From contig DATGZX010000247.1 in assembly GCA_035296965.1 (NCBI GenBank), positions 1-33,800 of the forward strand: a DNA stretch of 33,800 nt. The letters are read 5' to 3'. Source of the DNA: DATGZX01 sp035296965 (GTDB lineage Bacteria > Planctomycetota > Planctomycetia > Gemmatales > Gemmataceae). Under the pieces are notes generated by a model. It did no database searches. It worked only from the letters and a program-made list of their open reading frames with translations, and was not told the DNA's origin. The translations under genes and the position numbers were made by a program. Below are positions 24,984 through 32,831 of the stretch, piece by piece (within the stretch, counting starts at the first letter, position 1; each line of letters opens with the position of its first letter).

Positions 24984-26951
24984 TTGAGACAGTTGCTTCT
25001 CTCCTCGTTTTGTTTCTTTGTGGCATCGATGGCTTCCGCAGCGGAGCCGGGCATCAGGGATTCGAGTCCACTTCGGGATAAGGCCGTTTACTTTCAGCAA
25101 GACCTTTGCGACAAGCATCTCTTGGAAGGTCTCTACATTTCCATCGTTCCCGCCGCGCCGGCGGGTACAAAGCTCAGGCACACCGTCGAGGAGCCGGGCA
25201 ACGTGATCCATGCTGGAGTATGGACCGGGCGTTACCTCGCGGGCGTCGGCTATCAATACGCGATGACGCAAGATCCGCAGGTTCGCACGCATGGCGATGA
25301 GATCCTGCATGGACTGCGAAAACTGCAAGAGGTCACCGGCAAACCGGGTTTGCTGGCCCGAGGCTTCGTGAGAGGCCACGGACCGGTGGCTGGTTGGGAA
25401 CGCGGCGGCGCCGACTCGCCTCAATGGCATCAAGGACAAGGTCAGTATGCCGACTACCGTTGGCACGGCGACGTGAGCGTCGACAACTTCAACGCAGTCC
25501 TGTATGGCTACGCAATCTATTACGACCTGGCGGCCGATGAAGCCCAGAAGAGATTTATCGCCCACGACGTCGACCGGTTAATGACGCACTTGCTCGAGCA
25601 TCACTGCCGCATCGTCGATGTGAATGGCAAAGTGACGCAGTGGGGGCATGTCGGTATCGATCCCGACTCCGCCTACGACGATTATTACAAAAACCTTTAT
25701 CGCCGATTCGCCCCAGGGGACGGGTCCTATCGGCCACCGCTGCGTGCCTCGCTCATGCTCTTGCCCGACCTTCTCATCGCCCACCATATCACGGGTAAGC
25801 AACATTATCTGGATTTCTACAATCGCGTTGCCGAGCGCTTTAAGGACAATCCCGACCCATTCGTCCTCAGCCGCCGCCCGTTTTCGCTCGAACGCGTGGC
25901 GCGCGTCAACCATAGTAGCGAGGGCCAATCCTACGAGGCGCTTTATAACCTGATTCGCTACGAGCACGATGAAGACCATCTCCGCCGCTACCGCCCGTGG
26001 GTTCGGGACCTCTGGGAGATGAACTGGATGGAAGGGAATTCCCTGTTCACGTTCATGACACTGGCGCTGCTTCCAGAACATCGAGCGCCGGAGAGACCCG
26101 GCATCTGCAGCATTAATCCCGATAAGCTTCCCCACGGGCCTGAGTCACTGCGCCTGGCTCGCGAATCTTTGGAGCTCTTCCCCGTCGATCGTGTGCTTCG
26201 TCCCGTAATGAATTCCCTCCGAATAGACATTGAATTAAACCCGCACGTTGACCGCTCTCGAGCCAAGCAAAGCGCCAGGCCGCTGCCGATGAACCAGCGG
26301 CCACTCGATAACGAGTACGAATGGAAGAGTAACCCCTATCGTCTGGACGGCTGGTTTAAGCCGACGGTAACGGCGTTTCAGTTCTCTTGTGACGATCCTC
26401 AGACGGGTTGGTTCAGCGATACGGCGGGCCGAATCTACATGACAAAGGACGGTGGCAAGACCTGGGATGACCGAAGCATGGGACTGATGGGAGCGCGCGT
26501 GCAGAACATCCTGACTTCGCATAATCGGACCTTTGTCCTCTACGCTCAGACCGATCGTGGCTTGCTGGTAACGCGCGACGGCGGCATGAGTTGGCGAACA
26601 GCCTCATCTGGAGAAACAGCCAAGTTCCCGGCCCAGAACTTCAAAGAGTGGCAAGGAAAAGGCAATGTTCTCGTGCGCGTCAATGACCAAGGGGAGCTGC
26701 TGCGAACCACGGACGGAGGCAAGACCGCCACCCCAGCCATGCAGGGGTGGCGTATCCCCCTGGTCACGGCGATCTTCTTTTCGCCGTGGGGTTGGATTGC
26801 CAGTGGTCCGGGTGGCTGCTACCAGAGCCAGGATGCTCTGCAATGGACTGAAATGATGCTTTGGCCGGAAGAAGAAACCGGGGCTGCGGACTTCCTGCAT
26901 GCTTACTGGATGGGACGCTATTATGGATTCCTTCAAGAGGCTGGCAAGTAA
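24984..26951 (+). CDS. Secreted alpha/alpha-toroid protein with C-terminal BNR/YCF48-like repeats
   Basis: I place the start at TTG 24984 (655 residues). GGAGG stands about 7 bases before it, and a clean signal peptide follows (MRQLLLSSFCFFVASMASAA, cut before EPG). Frames starting further upstream give unlikely sequence. Residues 30-440 look like an (alpha/alpha) toroid as in glycoside hydrolases and lyases, with many aromatic and acidic residues (GPVAGWERGGADSPQWHQGQ; QWGHVGIDPDSAYDDYYKN; NHSSEGQSYEALYN). From about 470 there are BNR-type turns (MTKDGGKTWDD, VTRDGGMSWRT, RTTDGGKTATP), the sialidase/YCF48 propeller signature, but too few blades for a full propeller. It should be exported, probably to bind or cut polysaccharide. 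The catalytic residue is not identifiable. Confidence 0.78.
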   Translation: MRQLLLSSFCFFVASMASAAEPGIRDSSPLRDKAVYFQQDLCDKHLLEGLYISIVPAAPAGTKLRHTVEEPGNVIHAGVWTGRYLAGVGYQYAMTQDPQVRTHGDEILHGLRKLQEVTGKPGLLARGFVRGHGPVAGWERGGADSPQWHQGQGQYADYRWHGDVSVDNFNAVLYGYAIYYDLAADEAQKRFIAHDVDRLMTHLLEHHCRIVDVNGKVTQWGHVGIDPDSAYDDYYKNLYRRFAPGDGSYRPPLRASLMLLPDLLIAHHITGKQHYLDFYNRVAERFKDNPDPFVLSRRPFSLERVARVNHSSEGQSYEALYNLIRYEHDEDHLRRYRPWVRDLWEMNWMEGNSLFTFMTLALLPEHRAPERPGICSINPDKLPHGPESLRLARESLELFPVDRVLRPVMNSLRIDIELNPHVDRSRAKQSARPLPMNQRPLDNEYEWKSNPYRLDGWFKPTVTAFQFSCDDPQTGWFSDTAGRIYMTKDGGKTWDDRSMGLMGARVQNILTSHNRTFVLYAQTDRGLLVTRDGGMSWRTASSGETAKFPAQNFKEWQGKGNVLVRVNDQGELLRTTDGGKTATPAMQGWRIPLVTAIFFSPWGWIASGPGGCYQSQDALQWTEMMLWPEEETGAADFLHAYWMGRYYGFLQEAGK

Positions 26952-27797
26952 GCGTGCGCGATTTGCCTGTCCCCCAGTCGTGACGGCGGCGTTCAGCCAA
27001 CAACGTGGAGCATTGGCCTGCATGGGCTCAAGGGATAACCGAGCGAACGTGCTACACGGTTTCACCGGAGCGGCAGGTGCGATGCCTTCGTGATCTCTGG
27101 GCTCGCGTCGGCGTGCCCGATCCGTTTCCTACGCTAGAGGGCCAGCGCTTTCCCGGCGCCTGGCGACGTGCCCGGCCAGAAGAAAGGCCGGGACGGTCGC
27201 CGCCCAGTGAGCGCCGGAACTAGGCCAAGAATTCCTGATCCAGATCGAGCCTAACGAAGACATCGTCAAGCGGTTGGGGCGGTCGACGGATTATGGGGAT
27301 GCGTTGGTGCTATCGATCCTGCAGCCGACGTAGTGAAAAGCGAAGCCCCAACGTTCGACCGGGCCGGGCTTTCCGACTGTGGCAATGGACTCAATTCGCA
27401 CTAAATGGGTCCCTTCTCAATGCCATCGAAGAATCGAGATCAAGAGGCAAAGGCCGAGGAGTCGTCGATTCGCGCTGGCTGGTGCCCGCAAACACCTCAA
27501 GGTGTCGGGACCGAAGCGCGCGAGGATGCCGCGGCCGGAAGCGTACCGGGATAAGCCACCGGCGGATTGGCTGGCGAACCACCAGATGGACTCGCTGCTG
27601 CCCGAATGCGACGAAGATAATCCGCTCCACGCGCCGCGCGAGGCGCCGGCTGGTTCATGACCTATTCGGCTCCTCGGTCTTTCTGATTCGATGCCCTGGC
27701 AAGTGGATCGTGTCGCGCAATCATCGCTTGCCGCAAAGTCGTGCTTTTGAGCTCGCTAGCGATGATTCGGGGGTCGCCTCTAGTCTGGCAGATATAA
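26952..27797. other. Stretch without an intact gene, containing decayed coding sequence
   Basis: About 850 bases follow the BNR gene with no convincing complete gene. Protein-like pieces appear in different frames: DLWARVGVPDPFPTLEGQRF near 27100, a terminase-like tail at 27211-27333, and PEAYRDKPPADWLANHQMDS near 27540-27600. None has a good start, and each is broken by stops or frame changes. It reads as eroded mobile-element coding sequence. Confidence 0.5.
27211..27333 (+). pseudogene. Fragment of a terminase-like C-terminus (copy 2)
   Basis: Forty residues read ELGQEFLIQIEPNEDIVKRL then GRSTDYGDALVLSILQPT and a TAG. This is the more complete relative of the fragment at 23411. A TGA directly precedes it and there is no start. 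The final 'RSTDYGDALVLS' is the form expected of the last helix of phage gp28/terminase-like nucleases, where the Asp lies in a metal site. The identity is from memory of the family, so moderate. Confidence 0.45.
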
Positions 27798-28049
27798 TTG
27801 AGCGCTGAGCAAACGGGCAAAGGTCGGCACGTCGCGAAGGACAAGACCGAATTGTTTACCACAATTCTCAAGCAAACCGTTCAGCTGGCTCGGGCAGCGC
27901 AAGAGGCATCCGAAGACGTCACGAAGGGAAGCAAATCGACCAGCCTATTGGATCTGACGAAATACGGTTTGCCCTCCGATGAGGAAAAGGCGCTGAAGGC
28001 TTTCCTTCTGACACAGACCGTGGCGACCGGGATATATGTCCGAGCGTGA
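27798..28049 (+). CDS. Small hypothetical protein, possibly the front of a broken gene
   Basis: The 83-residue frame begins at TTG 27798 directly after a TAA, without a ribosome site. The middle is protein-like (TELFTTILKQTVQLARAAQE; LTKYGLPSDEEKALKAFLLT). Its stop overlaps a GTG (GTGA at 28046-28049) that opens a second short frame. The lack of a good start and the sudden end suggest a fragment. It lies directly upstream of the defence-like genes. Confidence 0.35.
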   Translation: MSAEQTGKGRHVAKDKTELFTTILKQTVQLARAAQEASEDVTKGSKSTSLLDLTKYGLPSDEEKALKAFLLTQTVATGIYVRA

Positions 28050-28162
28050 AGTTCGGCAGCTGCTCGAATAAATGGCGATTGCCGGACTATTTGGAAGATG
28101 GGTTGACCATTCTGGCGAAAGCCAAAATCGATATTCACGAATACATGGAATCGAGGATTTGA
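28046..28162 (+). CDS. Very short ORF overlapping the previous one, possibly its frameshifted continuation
   Basis: The 38-codon frame from GTG 28046 reads KFGSCSNKWRLPDYLEDGLT and ILAKAKIDIHEYMESRI before TGA at 28160-28162. It is acidic and helical, a reasonable C-terminal helix for the preceding 83-residue frame if one base was gained or lost near 28045. It could instead be a translationally coupled microprotein. Evidence is thin. Confidence 0.25.
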   Translation: MKFGSCSNKWRLPDYLEDGLTILAKAKIDIHEYMESRI

Positions 28163-28168
28163 ACGAGT

Positions 28169-28930
28169 GTGGACTGCGAAATGCCCAAGGCACCAAATGA
28201 AAAGCTGATCGAGACCCTGTTCAATTACAACGCCCTTCGCTTCCTCGAAGCCGAGAGGGTGACGCTGTATGCCCCGTCCACGCGCGAAGAGTTTGCTACC
28301 GGATACGACGCGAAGCTCATGGGCGCCAGTGGATTCGACGAGTTGTACCTCCAATTCAAGACGCCGGACCTACTAGTGAACCAAGGACGAAGTGTCCCGA
28401 CAACATCGCACCAACACGCGCGGTTACTTCATTATCCGCCGCAGACCGCCTACTACGTCACTCACACGTTTCACGAGGTCCGCCAGCTTCAGGACATGCA
28501 GCGGGCCGGAACAGGGCCGCCCGAATTCCTGCGTCGCTTCCTCGCGATCGAAGCGGGCCATCTTGAAGAAGACGTGTCGCGGCTTCGATATTACGTGTTT
28601 GATCCAGAAAACCCAGAAGACATCAATTACAAGCTTAGGTCGGACTTCGGAAGAACGCCGGTTCGCCCGGTTAACGCCTGGATGGATGGCGAAGAGCTCC
28701 TTTTCAGATTCGCCCGCGGCGAGATCGGCGCCCACGTGCGGCTGGTCGGCTCGGGCGAGGAAGAAGAATTTGCGGGTAATCGGTCGAAGATACCGACGCT
28801 GATGGACGACAGGCGCGGCGAAGTGTGGGTGATGTCGCCGGAGAGGGCGATGGGGATCGCGTCCGGCGACGATGAAGAAGCCCGATGGGGCGAATCATTC
28901 CGAAGAGATTTCGTACCGCTGTCGGCGTAA
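28169..28930 (+). CDS. Uncharacterised protein paired with the AbiGi-family gene
   Basis: The product is 253 residues from GTG 28169 (GAGGA about 11 bases upstream); ATG 28181 is the alternative. The N-terminal half has TGYDAKLMGASGFDELYLQF followed by KTP. This Asp...Gln-x-Lys spacing is compatible with a PD-(D/E)xK-type nuclease core, but that is inference. Then come HQHARLLHYPPQTAYYVTHT (a 'Q..L......YYV.' strand) and, toward the end, a very acidic loop (GSGEEEEFAGNRSK). There is no signal or membrane segment, so it is cytoplasmic. It ends 15 bases before the AbiGi-family gene, so the two form an operon and it is the natural partner candidate. I do not recognise a named family. Confidence 0.68.
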   Translation: MDCEMPKAPNEKLIETLFNYNALRFLEAERVTLYAPSTREEFATGYDAKLMGASGFDELYLQFKTPDLLVNQGRSVPTTSHQHARLLHYPPQTAYYVTHTFHEVRQLQDMQRAGTGPPEFLRRFLAIEAGHLEEDVSRLRYYVFDPENPEDINYKLRSDFGRTPVRPVNAWMDGEELLFRFARGEIGAHVRLVGSGEEEEFAGNRSKIPTLMDDRRGEVWVMSPERAMGIASGDDEEARWGESFRRDFVPLSA

Positions 28931-28945
28931 TCGAAGGAGACGCGA

Positions 28946-29689
28946 ATGCAGATTCAGGATCTTGTCTCGCGCCGCACGGATTTGAGCACATTCCTTGTTC
29001 ATCTGACCCGAGCCCAAGGCGCCGAGACGGCAAAACAGCGCCTTATCAGCATCTTGAAGCAGCGGAAGATCGTTGCCCGAAGCCCCTTCGGTCCGGCGAT
29101 AGAGGGGCTGAAAGCCAAGGGGCAATCCTCGGACTCTCAACGATGCGCTTGTTTCACGGAAACGCCCCTGGAATACACGCACCTATTGCTTGGAGAAATC
29201 GAAGGCCGGGATTGTCAGTTTGAACCGTATGGTGTCGCGATCACCAAGAAGCAGGGTCGTCGTCGGGGCGTGAACCCGATCTGGTACGTGGACATCACCC
29301 CTGGCCACGATTGGCTGATGAATTCCATCAATCCCCTGATCAAATTGCATCTTAATGCCCAAAAGCCATATGAAACCTATGGATTCGCAAAGATCACTCC
29401 ATTCATCGAGCAAATGGGTAGCGGGGCCTATGGGCATGGCCTCGGCGGCGGCTACAAGAAGGAATTCTGGTGGGAACGGGAATGGAGGCATCTCGGTGAT
29501 TTCGACTTGCCGGGGAAGTTCATCGTCCTTTGTCCCCTTAATGAGATTCTTGAGATCAAAGAAGCCGTAAACCAGGGAGTTGAAGAACATGACCAGTTAC
29601 GAGCAAGGTGCATTGATCCCAGGTGGGGACTTGAGAAAATCATCGGGCATCTCGCGGGCTTCGACATCGACGATCTTGGGCCGCTTTGA
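28946..29689 (+). CDS. AbiGi-family abortive-infection protein
   Basis: The product is 247 residues from ATG 28946, with AAGGAG 5 bases upstream. It matches what I know of the AbiGi family (putative abortive phage resistance, antitoxin side; Pfam AbiGi): RRTDLSTFLVHLTR at 9-22, RLISILKQRKI at 32-42, CFTETPLEYTHLLLGEIEGR at 69-88, PYGVAITKKQGRRRGVNPIW at 94-113, then YVDITPGHDWL, TPFIEQMG and FWWEREWRH at 174-182. The dense Trp/Arg/His end is the most conserved part. In the lactococcal AbiG system the partner is AbiGii; no relative of that is visible here. The gene upstream (15 bases away) or the HEPN protein downstream may take its place. It looks intact. Confidence 0.83.
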   Translation: MQIQDLVSRRTDLSTFLVHLTRAQGAETAKQRLISILKQRKIVARSPFGPAIEGLKAKGQSSDSQRCACFTETPLEYTHLLLGEIEGRDCQFEPYGVAITKKQGRRRGVNPIWYVDITPGHDWLMNSINPLIKLHLNAQKPYETYGFAKITPFIEQMGSGAYGHGLGGGYKKEFWWEREWRHLGDFDLPGKFIVLCPLNEILEIKEAVNQGVEEHDQLRARCIDPRWGLEKIIGHLAGFDIDDLGPL

Positions 29690-29766
29690 AAGACAATGCC
29701 TCTGGATTGTACCCGAGTTGTAAATGGGAGACGAACAGTAGTCAGATGGCCAAGAAGGAGGCCGAG

Positions 29767-30480
29767 ATGCCTGAGCCCGAGGCCAAGTCACGCAAGCCGC
29801 GGTACGTCCCGGCGGACATCGTAATGCGTCACCAGGCTTGCATTCGCGAGATCGAGGCCATCCGCCGCTACACCGACAGCGTGACCTCGGCATTTGAGAG
29901 GGAGCGCAGGAATTACGAGGAATACCTGCATCACCGGATGAGGGGCGCGTCGAGGCACGAAGCTGAGTCGCTCAACGATGACTGGTGCGAATCGGAACAC
30001 TACCTGGGCCTACACTTCCCGGCCTTCGCGCTGCAGACGACGTTCGTGGCGACGTACTCGCTGCTCGAAGATGAGATGGTCAACCTGGCCCGAGTCCTCG
30101 GTCGCAAGATCGGCATCAAGCTTGATCCGGACGATCTCAAGCACACCGGCATCCACGCCGCCAAGATGTACCTCGAAAGCCTGTGCGGGATCGAGTTCCC
30201 GGAGGTCACGCACGCCTGGCAGCAGGCAATCCATTACGGTCGGCTTCGCAACGTCTGCGCTCACGCCCGCGGCCGCGTGAAGGACGGTGACACGAAGGTC
30301 CGCACCTTCATCGAGACCAAGAACAAGCTGCTCACCATCGACCACTACGACCAACTGCACCTGTCCAGGGAGTTCTGCTTCGAGGTTCTGGACAATATTG
30401 AGGCGCTGCTGAATGACCTGTTCAAACTCGCCAGGAATAAGCTGATGGATCATCAGTACGGGGGCGGCCCCGAGGAGTGA
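29767..30480 (+). CDS. HEPN-type protein with RNxxxH motif (first)
   Basis: I choose ATG 29767 for its strong ribosome site (AAGGAGG, 6-7 bases upstream); starts at TTG 29686 and ATG 29746 are possible. The product has 237 residues and is almost all helical. A basic N-terminal tail is followed by a long helix (AFERERRNYEEYLHHRM), FVATYSLLEDEMVNLARVLG and the catalytic HEPN signature RNVCAHARG with Arg161-Asn162...His166. HEPN proteins are metal-independent RNases used as toxins and phage-abortive effectors. The motif and the helical frame, with conserved 'Y..LE.E', support an active enzyme. It follows the AbiGi-family gene by 77 bases. Confidence 0.75.
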   Translation: MPEPEAKSRKPRYVPADIVMRHQACIREIEAIRRYTDSVTSAFERERRNYEEYLHHRMRGASRHEAESLNDDWCESEHYLGLHFPAFALQTTFVATYSLLEDEMVNLARVLGRKIGIKLDPDDLKHTGIHAAKMYLESLCGIEFPEVTHAWQQAIHYGRLRNVCAHARGRVKDGDTKVRTFIETKNKLLTIDHYDQLHLSREFCFEVLDNIEALLNDLFKLARNKLMDHQYGGGPEE

Positions 30481-30492
30481 GAGGGACGGCCG

Positions 30493-30621
30493 ATGCCGAT
30501 GTTCTCCGCCACGCAGGTTCCGCCGCCGAAGAATTGGCAGGACTTCGAGCCGTTGTGTTGGGATCTCCGGCGGCGGATTTGGAAAGATCCTGGCACGCAG
30601 AAAAACGTTCGCCTGGGAGGC
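30493..30621 (+). pseudogene. N-terminal stump of a nuclease-type defence effector
   Basis: From ATG 30493 (or 30499) the reading is MFSATQVPPPKNWQDFEPLC followed by WDLRRRIWKDPGTQKNVRLGG. This closely recalls the first 45 residues of Mrr-like nuclease domains that head large NTPase effectors (pattern W..FE.LC.DLW..IW.DP.TQ.NGR.GQPQ.GVD). Where 'GVDVYG' and the QxK active site should follow, the sequence turns into unrelated reading before the HNH gene. The main gene is therefore gone and only its start remains. The likeness is from memory. Confidence 0.5.
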
Positions 30622-30664
30622 GACCGAAACTGCGGTTGTCAAAGTAGAGAACGAGGAGTAAAGG

Positions 30665-31609
30665 ATGAAAAGAGACGAGCTCATCCGGAACATTCTCGCG
30701 GCAGGGCTAGATTCCGGGCTCGCCGGCAAGGCGCTGGACGCCCGCTTCACCCTGGCGAAACTGCGCACCGCGACGAAGAAGGATCTCGAACCGCACTTCA
30801 ACCAGATAGAGATAGATCGCATCCGTGATCGGCTCCAGCGTAAGCCGATCGACGAGGATGTGATCCGGCAGCTGGTCGAGAAATGCGATTGGTCGTGCTG
30901 CGTCTGCTGGGACCTCGAAGATCGGCAGCCGATTATCATCCATCACATTGAGGAGCACGCCAAAGGCGGAGATGACACCTACGAGAACCTGGTCGTGTTG
31001 TGCCTGAGCTGTCACGGAACAGCCCACAGCCGTTGGGACATATCGCAGCACCCCCTCCACCCGAAGTTGATCAGATCCCGGAAGGCCGACTTCGAGAAAG
31101 CCATCGCGGAATTCAAGGCGGGCAGACGCGCGGCACCCGGCAGGGAAGGCGATGGCTCGGACGCGACTTCCCAATCTGACGTTGAGGCGCTGAAGCACCT
31201 CGCGGATTTCCTCTCTCGCCCAGCAGTGTTCCGACCGTTCCGCGTCGAGGGAAACATGATGGACTTCCTCGCGGCGATGGCGGACATCAGCAAGGCGATG
31301 AACGCGGGCATTCTGAGGACACGCGAGGGCGACGATGTCGGGCGAATAAAGAAGGTTCGCCGGTACTCGAATCCGCACTGGCGGGAACGTCTCGACCTGG
31401 TCAGCCAGCAGTTTGACTCGATCCGAAGCCGGGTCGAGGTCGCGATCCGTGACAAGGAACTGAGCGTCGATACGACAACTGGCTCGTACTGCTTCAACAA
31501 CGCGATGCTCGCGGACGAGATCGACGCAATGCGGCACGCAGTCGTGTCCCTATTCAATTCCGTGCTGCGTCAGGCGGGGATTGATTCGATCCGAGGGCCG
31601 GCGCAATAG
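30665..31609 (+). CDS. HNH endonuclease-domain protein
   Basis: The product is 314 residues from ATG 30665 with GAGGAG/AAAGG upstream. Residues 1-70 form a helical N-terminus (LIRNILAAGLDSGLAGKALD). Residues 74-125 form the HNH zinc/metal module: Cys78-x2-Cys81 and LCLSCH (Cys113, Cys116) bind structural zinc. His93-His94 (IIHHIEEHAKGG), Asn108 (YENL) and His117/His121 make the nicking site. Residues 160-310 form a helical C-terminal domain I do not recognise (ADFLSRPAVFRPFRVEGNMM; DSIRSRVEVAIRDKELSVDT). It lies 19 bases before the second HEPN gene, so the two are very likely one operon. The expected role is cleavage of invading DNA, or self-DNA on infection. All metal residues are present. 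Confidence 0.85.
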   Translation: MKRDELIRNILAAGLDSGLAGKALDARFTLAKLRTATKKDLEPHFNQIEIDRIRDRLQRKPIDEDVIRQLVEKCDWSCCVCWDLEDRQPIIIHHIEEHAKGGDDTYENLVVLCLSCHGTAHSRWDISQHPLHPKLIRSRKADFEKAIAEFKAGRRAAPGREGDGSDATSQSDVEALKHLADFLSRPAVFRPFRVEGNMMDFLAAMADISKAMNAGILRTREGDDVGRIKKVRRYSNPHWRERLDLVSQQFDSIRSRVEVAIRDKELSVDTTTGSYCFNNAMLADEIDAMRHAVVSLFNSVLRQAGIDSIRGPAQ

Positions 31610-31628
31610 CGATGATTACCGAGGGCGT

Positions 31629-32396
31629 ATGCCGTCAAACGTGAAAGGAACGCTGAAGTACACCTGCGACGTGCTAGGTTTGATCTTCAGATCTTTCGAT
31701 CCGCTGGAGATCCAGACGACTGAGCACTGGGTGGAGAAGATCGTCGTGGAATGTCGGAACGAGAAGCCAATCGAGCTGACTGTCACGTTCGCTTCGGCCC
31801 CCTCCGCCGATACCGCGCTCATCTCGGGCAAGGTGATCTGCCGAATGATCGTGGGCAGGCTGGCCCTGCAATACGGTCTTTGCATTCAGGAGCCGATCTT
31901 GGCGGCGCAGGAACTCGTGGAAGAAAAGGATGGCAGGACGAAAAAAGTGATCGCCGGCAGCTTCCCGATGGTCTGCAGCGGGAAAGACAACAAGAAAATC
32001 GAGCCGCAGGACGTGGCCGCCTTGAAGGCGGATTTGGAGGATCTGAGACCGAACAGGCAGGACTACGAAGAGCTGTACCGCGTTGCGATGCAGGCCGTGG
32101 ACAACGTGGATCGCTACATGTCACTATACCGGATCCTCTCGCTCCTCTGCCCGAACCCGAAAGGGAAAGAAAAGCAACAGTACGTTGATCTCTTTATCGA
32201 GCAGCAGACGACCGAGCTGCGGACTCACGCACGACCAGATATGGCACACATCAAGGAAACCATTTACAGCAAGTTGCGCAATGAGGTCGGCCACGCGCGG
32301 CATGGCGTGGATCTGGCGCATACGAGGCACGAGATGGACACGCGCGTCTACGAACTTGCGAAGATTGCCAGGAAGGCCATCGAGATCAAGACGTGA
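31629..32396 (+). CDS. HEPN-type protein with RNxxxH motif (second)
   Basis: The product is 255 residues from ATG 31629 (GAGGG close upstream, short spacing). The N-terminal 115 residues are beta-rich (EKIVVECRNEKPIELTVTFA; GKVICRMIVGRLALQYGLCI), perhaps a sensor domain. The C-terminal 110 residues are helical (DNVDRYMSLYRILSLLCPNP), ending in IYSKLRNEVGHARHG with Arg217-Asn218...His222, the HEPN RNase signature, and a last helix (RVYELAKIARKAIEI). It differs in domain layout from the first HEPN protein, so the two are not a recent duplication. It follows the HNH gene by 19 bases. The function as an RNase toxin or effector is inferred from the motif. Confidence 0.75.
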   Translation: MPSNVKGTLKYTCDVLGLIFRSFDPLEIQTTEHWVEKIVVECRNEKPIELTVTFASAPSADTALISGKVICRMIVGRLALQYGLCIQEPILAAQELVEEKDGRTKKVIAGSFPMVCSGKDNKKIEPQDVAALKADLEDLRPNRQDYEELYRVAMQAVDNVDRYMSLYRILSLLCPNPKGKEKQQYVDLFIEQQTTELRTHARPDMAHIKETIYSKLRNEVGHARHGVDLAHTRHEMDTRVYELAKIARKAIEIKT

Positions 32397-32831
32397 GGGC
32401 CGTACTCGAGGAGTCGGGTTCAGGCAGCAGAAACGGCTGAGGACACCACTCTGACTCGAGGGCGCTGGATCTAAACCGAGTCAGCACATGTCACTTGCCA
32501 CAGTAATTCCGCCACCGGCCAAGCCCGGTTTAGTTGTTTCGCGCGTCTGTCCCGACACACCGACGCGCCTCTTTGGGACTCGGCCGTGCGTGAAACCGCC
32601 ATTCTTGGGAGAGCAGCCATGCTGATGAGGAATCGGTTCATGCCACGCGATCACACGAGTGCCTCACTTGCGCCGCCGTCCACGCGGAATGATGGCTCTC
32701 CAGTTTCGCATAAATCGATTCGTTTACGTGAGGACCATGCCGCCCCGCGGGAGATTCTCAATCCATAGCGTCCGCGATACATTAACCTCCTGAGAAAGTC
32801 GAAAGAATTCAGCGTCGACGGGATTTCCCTA
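32397..32831. other. Gap with no supported gene
   Basis: About 435 bases lie between the second HEPN gene and the DUF2971 gene. A 60-codon frame at 32586 has no ribosome site and an unlikely composition. The only structure I see is the stem-loop at 32541. The gap must hold the promoter of the DUF2971 gene, but no hexamer pair stands out. Confidence 0.5.
32541..32568 (+). terminator. Stem-loop downstream of the HNH/HEPN operon
   Basis: GCGCGTC (32541-32547) pairs with GACGCGC (32562-32568), and an inner TGTC/GACA stem continues it, with four unpaired bases on one side. CTCTTT follows. It is 145 bases past the operon end, so it is either a distant terminator or another small palindromic element. 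Confidence 0.4.
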
